Shown here: positions 1 through 11,308 of the stretch, piece by piece | Position numbering within the stretch: position 1 is the stretch's first letter | How the letters are laid out: each line of letters begins with the position of its first letter | Source of the DNA: Sparassis latifolia | Lineage: Eukaryota > Basidiomycota > Agaricomycetes > Polyporales > Sparassidaceae | Assembly (NCBI GenBank): GCA_018466975.1 | Contig: CM031561.1 | Coordinates: 2,108,001-2,172,000 of the forward strand | DNA length: 64,000 nt | Reading direction: 5' to 3' | Program-made: the position numbers and the translations under genes | Notes under the pieces: model-generated | Seen by the model: only the letters and a program-made list of their open reading frames with translations | What the model was told of the DNA's origin: nothing | The model's database searches: none

Positions 1-1207
1 AGGAGAATAAGTCAATTGCAGGCGCGGGCCGGTGGGTCGAGTGGGCACATCTACAAAGTAATTTCCTCTTTTCTTCGGCTGCTCCATGTCGACAGCGCGC
101 GGGCCAGGAGGCAGCATGCTGAAGATTGGGAGATTGGAACCAATAGGCTGTGCGATTGACGCAGTGAGCGAGCCCTGTGCACTTGGCCCCAGGGCAGACG
201 CTCCTAGGGTACCGGTGGAAGCGCCAAGATTACTGCCAAAGAGACCTCCCTGTGCTCCTGTGGACTGCGACATGCCCAGAGCTGGAGCCGCAGGCTTCGC
301 AAAGAAGGAACTCGGCGCTTGCGTCCCTGGTTGCTGACCAAGGGCGGTACCAAAGAGGCCTGTCGTGGGCTGAGTAAAGGTGTTCGTGGTTGAGGATGGT
401 TGTCCAAAGGCGCTTCCGAAAAGTCCGCCAGTTGTTGGTTGTGTGGTGGTTGTAGCAGGTTTAGGGCCACCGAACAGACCGAAGGCGTTCGGGTTGGATG
501 CAGGCTGCTGCTGCTGTTGTTGACCTTGTTGGCCAAGGTTGCCAAACAGTCCGCCACCACCACCTGTGTTACCGAACAGCCCACCGGTTTGCTGCTGAGC
601 AGGTTGGCCAAACACTATCGATGCACACGCTTAGTGGAAACAAGGATACAGTTCTGCAAATGATGAACGTACAGGAACCAGTCGGTTGTTGCTGCTGTTG
701 CCCTTGCTGCTGCTGCTGCCCTTGCTGCTGCTGATTTGTCTGTCCAAACAATCCTCCCGATCCAAAGAGGCCACCAGTTGGTTGAGTGCCTTGTTGCTGC
801 TGGCCAGTCTGACCTTGTTGTTGCCCGAATGCACCAAAGGCGGATGGCTGGCTCTGCTGTGTTGTCGCAAATAATGGAGGTTTCGGCGCGTTCATACCTT
901 GACCTGAGGAATGAAATAATGAGTGAATACGCTACGAGGCAATTCACCCCATGAACTCACCGAAGGCATTGAATGCGCCTCCGGGCTGCTGGGGTTGTTG
1001 AGGCTGACTGAACAGACCACCGCCTTGCTGTTGGTTCTGAGGCTGACCAAAGGTACTCCCGCTTCCAAACGCACCGCCTCCTGAGCCTCAGGAACGATAA
1101 GCGCCATGCGGTCGCGCGGTCTGCATCTGAGACTTACCAAATGTGCTGCCGCCGAATGCGGACTTCTGTTGTTGGTTGGCGCCAAATGTGTTTCCAAACA
1201 GCCCTGC

Positions 1208-1250
<43 letters not shown>

Positions 1251-2492
1251 AGGCTGCGTCTGTGTCTGTCCGAATGCACCAAAAGCAGACGGTTGCTGAG
1301 GCTGATTCTGTGGCTGGTTCTGCTGACCGAAAGTGCTACCACCGAAAAGACCTCCCCCGGTATTTCCTTGGTTCTGGGGTTGAGCGAAAGCTGCAAATCC
1401 ACCACCAGTAGTGCCAGTATTCGAAGGGCCAGCGGTAGGGGTGGATCCGAAATTGCCAAACATAGGATTCGCCGCGGGCTGATTTTGGGCTGACTGCCCA
1501 AAGAGTCCTGTTGTTGGTTGAGTAAACGAGGACTGGCCAAATGCTCCTGCAGTCTTCCGCCCTTGTTGATAATCTTGCACACGAAGTTCCTGTATACGGC
1601 AGCTCATAATGAAGTAACCATAGCATGAACGAAACGCATACTGACCTCGAATGAAGACCGACAATATTGGGGCATGCATGTGATACTTTGGTATTGGAGT
1701 GTTGCGCTCGGGAGAGCTGGATCTTTCTCATTATGGACGATGTAAGGTGGGTTCGCTGTGCCTGTCGTCACAGGCGCAACACCGTCCATAGACCCTAATA
1801 CCGCTGAACAGAGACATCAGCAACGTAAGCCGCATGGATACCAAACATTACTCACGAGCAGTGGATCCGAAACCAGTGGCAGGCTTATTGCCACCAAACG
1901 CACTAGTGTTTCCGAAAGCACCTCCAGTGATGGTCGACGGTTGAGTGCCAAACATCCCACCGCCCGTGCCAGAGGGCCCTGTACCAGTTGTGCCCGAACC
2001 AAAAGCGCCACCTCCAGTTCCGCCAAACGCAGACGTACCGCCTCCAAATGCACCAAAACCGGTGGCCGGTTTCGGCTGTCCGAACAAGCCACCAGTGTTG
2101 GCCGTGTTGGTGCCACCGAAAGCGCCTAGAGTGATGGGAGATGAGCGAAGATGCTGCATGAAGGCAGCACGCCACAGAAAGCTCACCGAATCCAGTACTA
2201 GTGCCGGTAGTGCTGGGATTGCTAAGATTGCCAAACATGGGGTTAGCCTGAGGCTGTGGTTGTTGCTGTGGTTGGCCAAAGGTAGAAGAGGAACCGAATG
2301 CTACATTGACACGTCAGGTTATAAGGGGCGCGCGAAATGACTCTGACAATTAAACGAACCTCCCCCGGAACCGAAACCTGAAGGTTGCCCAAAAGCGCTA
2401 GGTTGCTGCTGCTGCTGCTGTTGTTGTTGTTGTTGTTGGTTCTGCTGTGGGTTCGCCCACGACGAGGAGATGCCAGTATTACCGCCGAACAT
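1..2492 (-). CDS. NUP98: NUP98/NUP116-type FG nucleoporin, 5' part (3' end outside window)
   Basis: This encodes a GLFG nucleoporin of the nuclear pore, where FG repeats form the permeability barrier. The ATG at 2492 opens a typical MFGGNTG start. Exons read 2492-2360, 2300-2187, 2125-1856, 1803-1646, 1589-1138, 1080-961, 903-679 and 614 to the edge, joined by 50-65 bp GT-AG introns. FG and GLFG motifs recur throughout. The exon 1803-1646 and the start of the next encode the Gle2/Rae1-binding (GLEBS) segment (TANPPY, EKD, LQYQSIT, then SFEELRVQDYQ), which marks the NUP98/NUP116 class rather than NUP100. Near the left edge the repeats stop and a SLTASI-type linker leads towards the autoproteolytic domain, which lies outside the window. 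The frame breaks next to the CAG tract at about 1204-1280, so exon 1589-1138 is either interrupted by an extra intron (1279-1204) or carries an indel. It diverges from RPA2 over about 200 bp. Confidence 0.9.
1209..1250. repeat. (CTG)14 trinucleotide repeat, CAG on the coding strand of NUP98
   Basis: Fourteen uninterrupted CTG units lie inside the NUP98 locus. Read on the minus strand in the upstream FG frame they encode polyglutamine, but the FG repeats downstream are in another frame. The tract therefore sits exactly where the gene model is ambiguous. Confidence 0.95.
2404..2439. repeat. Mixed CTG/TTG repeat encoding polyglutamine in NUP98 exon 1
   Basis: A run of five CTG followed by several TTG units reads as CAA/CAG on the minus strand. 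It encodes a stretch of about a dozen Gln residues shortly after the NUP98 start, between an NPQQN segment and the first AFGQ motif. Confidence 0.85.
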
Positions 2493-2694
2493 TATCCAAC
2501 TCGTCGCAGCAGGTTGTTGTTGTCGTCGATGGTCGGTTGAGGAGCTTCCTGTAATCCCAGGGCACAACAACACGCGTTCAGGCGGAGATCCAAATCAGAC
2601 GCGCCTCCGCGTGACGCTCACTCTCCGCGGCAATTTTTGCTAAGTCTGAAAGTGCTCGGGGCATCACCGCAAATTCTTCCTGTTAACGTTTGCC
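2493..2694. promoter_or_regulatory. Shared divergent promoter region, NUP98 / RPA2
   Basis: These 202 bp separate the start codons of the two divergently transcribed genes, so both 5' UTRs and core promoters must lie here or overlap the neighbouring exon. No TATA box or named operator is evident by eye. The role is inferred from position only. Confidence 0.5.
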
Positions 2695-5600
2695 ATGCCG
2701 GACGCTTCGACTAGGTCGACGGGAAGCACGTTCCACACGCTCACCCGAGAGAAGCGGTTCAAAAATCCACCAAAGAAAGGCTCAGTCGTTCCTATCCTAA
2801 ATGAATTTGTGATCCCTCATTTAGAATCATTCAACGCGCTTTTCGATGACTCCGGTTTACCTGTTGGCGATGGAGACGGTCAAGGATTACTGTCTTTGGC
2901 GATAAAGGACATAGGGGAACGCGTCGTATTCGATGGCAAAGGAGAAATCGGTTCAGAGAGCGGTCTCAAAGGTTGGGGGAACAGGTTGAGCAGTAAGTAC
3001 TCGAACTACTTTACTGGAAGTGTAAAATATAACAATTGTCCAGTGTGTTATGAACAGGTTCTTGTGGCACGACCTATGATCTCCGACAAAGTTCAAAACG
3101 ATTACGCCCGGCTATTCCCCTCGGAGGTGAGATTTTCTTCATGTGCGCTTAGTGATCGTCATGTTTTGCGTGGTCATCATACGGAGTGCTTCAGAAGCTC
3201 AGGGTGCAGATTCATGGCCATGGCTGTCTTGCAGGACTTCTCACTCGGGAGAGTAGATGCTGTCCATGCCATGTTTGCTATGTGCTATGATTTCGCTGCG
3301 AATAGACATTCTCCTCATCTATGAACGTCCGCGCGTCATATATGTTGCACCTAGTGAGACGCTTCTTCACTATCTTGCCTTCAAGGCGTTGATGCGGTGT
3401 GCGTCATCAGCAGCGTTCCGTCCAGGTTGCGAATGCTGTTTCGGTATCGATGCTAACATTATTTCATGTACAGGCTCGCGAACGTGTGACATCTTACCGT
3501 GCCCGCATGACAGTCAAACTCCGTTGGAGAGTTAACGATGGTCCGACAGAGGTCGAACAGCGAGACTGCGGGCTGCTCCCGATCATGGTTCGAGTAAGTG
3601 CGTCTATATGGCTAGTTATTGTCGGGTAATGACCACTCAACACAGTCAATAAGGTGCAACCTCAAGGGTATGTCTTCAGCCGATCTTGTGAAGCACCACG
3701 AAGAGCCCGAGGAGTTCGGCGGCTACTTCATCATTAACGGAAACGAGCGGCTTATCCGATACCTCATCCTCCCTCGGCGACACCATGTTATCGCACTTAC
3801 GCGCCCATCCTTTGCGAACCGCGGGCCGTCCTATACACCATATGCCGTGCAGATCCGGTGTGCTCGGCAAGACCAGACGAGCGTAACAAACACACTGCAC
3901 TACCTCTCAAACGGGAGCGCCATGCTGCGTTTCAGCTGGCGGAAGCAGGAGTATGTCATCCCTATCATGCTGATCCTGAAAGCGCTTGTTTCCGCCTCGG
4001 ACAAAGAGATCTTCGAGGGAGTCATGATGCAGGACTATGAGGACACGTTCCTCACGGACCGGGTGGAGTTGCTCTTGCGCAGCTTCAAAATGTACAGTTT
4101 GTACACTGGTGATCAGTGCCTCGAATTCTTAGGCTCCAAGTTCCGCGTTGTTCTCAGTACACCTGACGATATGACCAACAAGGCCGTTGGTGCCTGGCTA
4201 GTGCAAAAGCTGGTGCTTGTCCATCTCGACTCACCGCGAGAGAAGTTCCGGATACTTCTGTGCGTGTGGATAACGACGCGTTGTCTCGTCCTCGAACGCT
4301 CACGGAAGTTCGATCTACCAGCTTTATGCTCAGGAAGCTCTATGCGCTGGTGTCAAAGTCATGTTGCGTAGATAATCCTGATTCCCCGCAAAATCAAGAA
4401 GTTCTACTGCCGGGAACATTATACGGGATGATTATCAAGGAACGGTTGGAGGAAGCATTGCACAATGTGTCTCAAGCCATTGCTGCTGACGTCAGGCTAT
4501 CGAACCCATCCGTAGACTTCTTTGACAGTGCGTACACCTCCATTTCCATTCCAGCTGCGGGTTGAGCACCAGCTGTCTCGCGTAGATCGTTATTTCAGAA
4601 AAATCCTAGCGCGTACTAACTTCGACATCGGTGCAAAGATGTCGAACTTTCTCGCGACGGGCAACTTGATATCACCGACTGGTCTTGATCTGCAGCAAGC
4701 TTCTGGATTCACGATCGTCGCGGAGAAGCTCAACTGGCAACGTTATATCAGTCACTTCAGATCCATTCACCGAGGGGCATTTTTTGCCGAGCTGAAAACT
4801 ACGACGGTCAGAAAACTTCTGCCAGAAGCCTGGGGTATGCGTGACTATCGCTCCACTGAATAACGACGGCTAAGTTGCTCGGTGCAGGTTTCCTCTGCCC
4901 TGTGCATACTCCTGACGGCTCTCCGTGCGGATTGCTCAATCACCTGTCGCGTACGTGCCGCATCGTGACTGCGCCATTAGCAGTCGCGCATATACCCGCC
5001 CTTCTAGCCGTCCACGGCATGACACCAGCCTTTGCCGCCTCAATCGACGGCCGTAGAAACCTGTGCGTGCAGCTCGATGGACGTCTGATTGGCTGGGCCC
5101 CTTCCGCCGTCCTCAAACAACTCGCGACGAATTTGCGGATATGGAAGACGGAGGGAAAATACAACGTACCGCTCGATCTGGAGATTGCATTCGTGCCTGT
5201 CTCCAAGGGCGGGCAATATCCTGGGCTGTACCTTTTCGCGTCGCGGTCGCGAATGATGCGGCCCGTGAAGTACCTCGCGAATGGACATAATGATCAGATT
5301 GGGTCGTTCGAGCAAGTCTACATGGACATTGCGTGTACACCGGAGGAGATTGAGCAAGGTGTTTCGACACACGTCGAGCATGCCCCAACAAATTTCCTCT
5401 CGATTCTGGCGAATCTCACTCCTTTCTCTGACTTCAATCAAGTGAGTGGTGTCGTCCACGTGTCGTCATGTCATATAATAACATGGCCCTGTTCAGAGCC
5501 CCCGTAATATCTACCAATGTCAGGTAGCTAATACCACGTTTTGTAAGGAGGAGTGACTAACCGGGTGCTTTCAGATGGGTAAACAGACCATGGGAACACC

Positions 5601-7259
5601 GGCCACTGCCCTCCAGCATCGGACAGATAACAAGTTGTACAGACTACAAAGTGGTCAAACCCCAGTGGTACGTCCCGCGTTGCACAACACATACGGCATG
5701 GACTCGTTCCCAAACGGGACCAATGCCATCGTCGCGGTCATCTCTTACACTGGATACGACATGGAAGACGCCATGATTCTAAACAAGTCAGCGCACGAGC
5801 GAGGCTTTGGATATGGTACTGTCTATAAGTCGCATACCGTAGACCTCAGAGAAACGCAAGGGTCCGCAAAATCGCAGACAAACCCGACGCTTCACTTTGG
5901 CTTGGGGTACGATGTCAGGACTTCGGGTCCTAGGCGGCATCCCTGGTGTGACTTCGTAGATCCCGATGGTCTACCAGCTGTTGGAACTCGACTGACCGCT
6001 GGCGATCCACTCTGCGCTTATATGGACGATACGAAGAATCGCACGATATGGGTAAAGTACAAGGGTGACGAGGTGGCCTATGTAGACACGGTGCGCCTGC
6101 TAGGTAAGTGCGTCAATCCATCGTCATACAAGCAAAGATTGACAATCCATCCGCAGCCAGTGACGGTGTTGAGACCGAACTACAGAAGATCAATATTACT
6201 CTCCGGATTACGCGCGCCCCAGTCATCGGTGACAAGTTCTCTTCCCGGCATGGACAGAAGGGTGTCTGTTCGCAGAAATGGCCTGCCATTGACATGCCGT
6301 TCAGCGAGAGCGGGATGCAGCCGGACGTCATTATCAACCCGCATGCCTTCCCCAGTCGTATGACGATCGGTATGTTGGTCGAGAGTATGGCAGGTAAAGC
6401 GGGCGCGATGCATGGCCTTGCACAAGATGCCACTCCATTCCAGTCAGTCTCCTGTCATAGCTTCCGGTGATCGTTGACCTCACACAGTACCTTAGATTCA
6501 CAGAAGAGGACACAGCTGTGGATTACTTCGGCGAACAGCTTCTTGCTGCCGGCTACAACTTTTACGGCAACGAGCCCATGTACTCAGGTATTACTGGACA
6601 GGAGTTTGCCGCCGATATTTATATTGGTGTCGTCTACTATCAGCGTCTACGACACATGGTGTTGGACAAGTTCCAAGTACGTACGACGGGTCCTGTCGAT
6701 CCCTTGACGCGGCAACCTGTGAAGGTGAGTTTTCAGGTCTAATATGTCACACCAATCTTCATTTGTGTTGCAGGGTCGTAAACGTGCAGGAGGTATCCGA
6801 TTTGGTGAGATGGAGCGGGACGCTCTCATCGCCCATGGTACATCCTTCCTTCTCCAGGATCGACTGATGAACTGCTCCGACTACTCAACTGCCTGGGTCT
6901 GTCGGACGTGTGGAAGTCTGATATCGCTGGGATACGACGACATCAGCCTAGGAGAAATGTCCTTGGGTCCATCGGGACAGCTAAGACCCACTGGGCCAGG
7001 AGGGGAGTACTGCCGAGTCTGCCGAGCAACTGCAGAAGCGGAGGATGAATGGGCACGAAAGTCGCTTGCCAATGCGCAAAACGGGATTTCCGCCGGTCAC
7101 AGTCAGAGCGACCTTAGGGTCGCCATTCCCTCACACAATATCTTGGGACCCGCGTCGAAGGGTGGCAATCTGGATATCGTTGCAGTGCCGTATGTCTTCC
7201 GGTATCTTTGCGCCGAGTTGGCTTCCATGGGGATAGCGATTTCCCTGGAGGTCCACTAA
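2695..7259 (+). CDS. RPA2: DNA-directed RNA polymerase I subunit RPA2 (Rpa135), complete
   Basis: This is the second-largest subunit of Pol I, which makes rRNA in the nucleolus. My 12-exon model is 2695-2992, 3044-3126, 3474-3593, 3646-4259, 4322-4511, 4555-4834, 4888-5441, 5497-5523, 5575-6103, 6157-6442, 6496-6724 and 6774-7259. It sums to 3,696 nt and gives 1,231 aa, near the yeast length. Family motifs appear in order: [97 protein letters not shown], the C-terminal zinc-binding cysteines (VCRTCG and YCRVC), and [12 protein letters not shown] near the end. Exon 8 is only 27 nt. Intron 2 (3127-3473, 347 bp) is far longer than the rest. The 43-bp intron 4512-4554 uses a weak donor but keeps the frame. 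Confidence 0.96.
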
Positions 7260-7543
7260 GTTGTACTCGAATTTGTCTTGCGTGTGGCTTTATTGTTTTG
7301 ACATACGTTCTTGCATTCCTCGACAACTCGTGATTATTATTGTACTTACCGAGCTATCTAACCAGAGTGCTCAAAAACTTGGAAGCAGGGAGTGTAATAT
7401 CATCCTATATCCAAAATAAACCAGATATACCTGCAGAACAGAAAGGAACAACGACAGAGTAACTATACAGGCGATTAACGCCACGAAAAGTATGCAAACG
7501 AAAGATAGTGAGCAATCATGCAAATGAAAGTTACGGTATAATA
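7260..7543. other. Convergent 3' intergenic region
   Basis: These 284 bp lie between the stop of RPA2 and the stop of the minus-strand histone-fold gene. The stretch is AT-richer than its surroundings and must contain both 3' UTRs and poly(A) sites. No gene or repeat is visible. Confidence 0.6.
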
Positions 7544-10500
7544 TTAAACAGCAACGGGTGGTGGGGCCAGCACTTCGACAGCTGGCGATTCAAAAGTGTC
7601 CACGAAACATTGTGATGGTATCTTCGCCTGAGCCACAGCATCCGGCATCAGTAGCACTTGGCCTGTGACATCGACCACGGTATCGTTGGTGTCTTCCTCA
7701 GGGCCGCTCTCCCCCAGAAACAATTCGACCAGCGAGCTTTCAAGATCAGCGGCAGATGCTAACTGGGTATATGCACCGTCCGAGGGTAAACCCACGCTAG
7801 AAGATACTGCAGCGCGAGAAGCTGATGTAAAGGGAAATCCATTCCTCGCGAAAAACATGTCGACAAGCAAGCGACACTCGTCAACGGACGTCGCACTTGA
7901 TAAAAGTCGCCGGAAGTCATCTACTTCGGCAGTGGATATAGAGGGCGAGCTCTTCTGTGAGACAACTGCCGAATCTTGGGGTATATCTGTGGCGACCGGA
8001 GTAGGCGGGGCCTGGGTATTTCGAGGACTATTCTCGCTGGCAGAACGGAGAACTGATGTGCGAAGCGCATTGTCCTCCTCTTGCTCTGCAGCAGGACTCC
8101 GGTTGTGTCCATTCAAAAGCCCAAGGGGCCGCTTGGAAGAGATCTTGCGCACCGGCGCCATCGCCAGCGTACCGTCTCTGCCGCCTTCTGCATGCCTGAC
8201 TGAGGTGCTCTCCACATGGCCGTTGGCTTGTCCGTTCGCTATCTGAGCCAGGGTTTGTGTCGACTCGTCTGCCGAAGGCGGCGACACAGGTAAGGTTGGC
8301 TGTATCTCAGTCCTCTCGTCGTACGTGGGTACAGCCTTGCGCATAGTGGAACGACGAGGGGACAGAGCAACGGGGCTTACACCGGCCTCCTGAATCGAAG
8401 TTTGCGACGATGATGCAGACGATGATATCATAGGGGATGCTGCAACGGGGGATGGAACCGCCGGCGACGACGATACAGGTGAGGGTGCTGCAATAGGCAA
8501 CACCAACGTACTTGGCACCTTCACCGACGGGACTACAATGGACGGTGCGGTAGACAGCATCGGGGAAGGTGGTGGTGGTGGACGGGGAGGCGTCGCAACG
8601 ATCACGTTGGGCAATGACCTCTTGGGAGACAGCGACAGCGACTGCTGCATGTACGCTGGCGGTGGAGGCATAGCGGACTTGCTCGGTTTGCGCCCAAGCG
8701 TCCGCGGTAAACGCGGCATGCCTTGCGACTCGTAGCGACCACTCAGCTTCTCCGTTGAACCACCAATAGTCAACTTCGACATCATGCGGGAGAACCGGCC
8801 AGCCTTCGACTTCGAAGACTCGAACGAGATAACACTAGCGTTGGCGCTGATAGCGTGGGGGAATTTAGGCTCCTCAGGTGGTCCCTCGTCTAAGAAGTCG
8901 ATTAGGTCTCTTGCAGACTGTGACACGTACGGATCTTTGGCCTTTGGTCGAGGAGAAGTAGGCTTGGTCGCCGCTTGCGGCACCACTCCGACCGTGTCGT
9001 TGTCCGACCCTGCCATCACATCCTCTAGGTCTATCGACTCCCGATTCCCCATCACTCTCCGTGTACGCTGCGGCTGGCCGGGTAAACTTTTGAACACGTC
9101 GACTTTGCGCATATCCCGCTGTGGTGGTGCAGATGCGACTGGGGAACCGGTTCTTCGAGACAGGCTATCGTCATACCTGGGGTGAGGTATGTTGGAGATG
9201 GAGATGGAACGATTACGCCCGTTGGCAGACGTTGAGTGTACCGTGCCTGATGCGCCTGTGCTTGAAAGGCTACCCTGTCGTACCCGTAGCGGTGCGCCGG
9301 TGTGATAAGACGTGGGCGGAATATTGGGGCGTGCAGGCTCTTCCTCGTCCTCGATAATGGAGTCGACATGACGTAGATGAGGACGTCCGGCCAAGCTATG
9401 CGGACCTCGCTTCGATTCTGGAGATGCTGGGATGGGCATTGGACTGGTGTTTTCGGTCTCCTTATCCGTTGACTGCTCACGCTGGCCACGTCGACTCGCA
9501 CGCTGGGCGCGCTCCTTATTGTATACCTGGGAGGATGCCTTCAGCGCCGAAGATAGCGGTCACAGAATCAAATTGTGCACTTGCCTCCATGGATTTCAGC
9601 CTGTCTGGAGTGAGGGATACTTTGACGGTTGCGCCAGAGCGCATCAACTCGTCGAACTCGTTGAGCAGATCACTGTCGTCCTGGGAGAGAATAATTTTGA
9701 GAAATAGCCGGAAGGAGAGTGTGAAAAGGTACCTCGAATTCGGTAGACGCGCGGGACCTTCCAGATTCGGACTGCGCCCTGGCCTCGACTTCCTTCTCGC
9801 TTGACGATCGGCTGTGGCTCATCAGCTTCTTCATGGCCCTGCCCTTCTCCAAAGACGTTCGCCCCTCCACCGTCGTCGTCGCCCCCGACTTCATCGACTC
9901 GGACGACATCCGCACACGCCCCGTCGACGACGACTCTCTCAGCGACGCAATCTCAGTAAACGGCGACGACGTCTGCGATCGTAACGTCACTTTCTCGTTG
10001 CTGCGTGAGAACGACTTACTCCGCCGTGGTTTCTGGGCTTTGGATAACACTTCGATCTGATCGTACACTGTGTGCGCACATTGAAGAGAATTGTCCGACG
10101 AGTCACACCGCAGAGACGTACCCTTCATCGTCTTGAACATACCATACATCGAGTCGTCCTCGCACAGCGCAATAAATACGTCTTGTAGGATCGCGGTAGT
10201 CCGGCTACTATCCCTCGCAGCGACGCGACTGACATTGGAGAGGAGATGCCTGGACGAATTGTTAGTAAAACCGCAAACGGTTGGCCAGCATTACTCACTC
10301 GCAGGTAGACCTGCAGTAGCACAGACGGTCAGCGGCGCGACGAGACCGATGGATGGATATACGTACTCGAGGATAGCTGTTAGATACAGTGCTGCCGGTG
10401 CCAACAAAGATGCCTTTGGAGGGGCAGAACTATTGTTCGTCCCCATCTTCGCATTCAGGCGTTTCTCCGCATCAGCGTCTTCATCGGAATCATTCATCGT

Positions 10501-10911
10501 GGAATAGGCTTCGCATTTTAGGCGAAGCAACTGCAAAGACTATGAGAACAGGTATAGCGACGCGTCACAACGCGTACTCGCCTCGAAAGCCCACTGCAAA
10601 TTGAACTCTGTCTCCGCTTCGCCACGAGCAGAAGCCGGCGGTGCTGTACTGCGTTCCCAGTACGCCTTCAGCTCAACTTCGGCTTCCAGCAACGCCTCTT
10701 TGCCCAAGTTCGTGGGGAGTACTTTGCTCAAGGCGCCCTTGAGTCTGTCCGTAGATATTGAACGCGCGGCGCTGAGGATATTGTACAGGAGCTCGTCCAG
10801 CAGAACATTAATGGATTGCAGCGCTTCGGCATTGAGCTTGATGGGGCGGACGTCGGACAATATGGCATCGGCGGAACGAGAAGATATGTATGCAGGACCT
10901 GGGGAGGCCAT
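7544..10911 (-). CDS. Uncharacterised protein with N-terminal H2A-like histone fold and long disordered tail
   Basis: The ATG at 10911 starts a conserved-looking helical domain. My exons are 10911-10582, 10530-10367, 10310-10299 (12 nt), 10249-10122, 10067-9733 and 9680-7544. The last has a possible 37-bp intron at 9563-9527, needed to change frame. Residues of the second to fourth exons (ALYLTAILE, then VAARDSSRTTAILQD) resemble histone H2A around its second helix and loop (VYLTAVLEY and NAARDNKKTRI). The rest, over 700 residues, is rich in Ser, Pro and Thr with polyproline stretches and no catalytic motif, consistent with a regulatory or scaffold protein. The first intron appears to be GC-AG, because a GT alternative two codons later runs into a stop. 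I do not recognise the family; a chromatin role is only inferred from the fold. Confidence 0.8.
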
Positions 10912-11308
10912 GGATGTTGTCCATAAAATTAAACCAAAGGCAGGAGAGAAAACTAACCAGGTCGAAGGCTCTCAGAGCCTGCAACAGTCATCGGGAAAGT
11001 CGAAGGAGAAAGAGAGCACTCCGGTGGCACAGTTAGCACCTGCCTGATATAGCTCAACAAGTCGATTAGATAAACTCGACCGTTTGCTAGTTAACTCATG
11101 CTCTCCGATCTAATCCTGCACCGTGACTGCATAGGCCATCATGCCAGAAACGGCAGAACAATCAAAAGAAAATCCCACATGCCCCGAATGCCCCGAAGTT
11201 GATGGAAATTGTCGGCCTTTGAGACATGGGTCTGACTGCTTCAACGCAGAAATTGTCTATCAGGTGGTATCCAGACAGCTCTGCAAACCAGTGTGCAGAA
11301 ACTAAACG
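10912..11308. other. Intergenic region between two minus-strand genes
   Basis: These 397 bp hold the presumed promoter and 5' UTR of the histone-fold gene and the 3' UTR of the zinc-finger gene upstream of it. No coding potential stands out and no repeat was seen. Confidence 0.5.

Noticed and set aside
686..874. Leucine-rich plus-strand ORF that looks like a signal peptide protein
   Set aside because: It is the antisense of CAG/CAA repeats coding for Gln in NUP98.
1143..1493. Plus-strand ORF with poly-Leu/poly-Ala
   Set aside because: It is antisense to the CAG tract of NUP98 and has no independent support.
2993..3057. 65-bp version of RPA2 intron 1 ending at the later CAG
   Set aside because: It breaks the reading frame. 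The 51-bp version ending at 3043 keeps it and gives a family-like segment.
6447..6487. 41-bp version of RPA2 intron 10
   Set aside because: It needs a poor donor. The 53-bp version 6443-6495 uses a better donor and matches the family length exactly.
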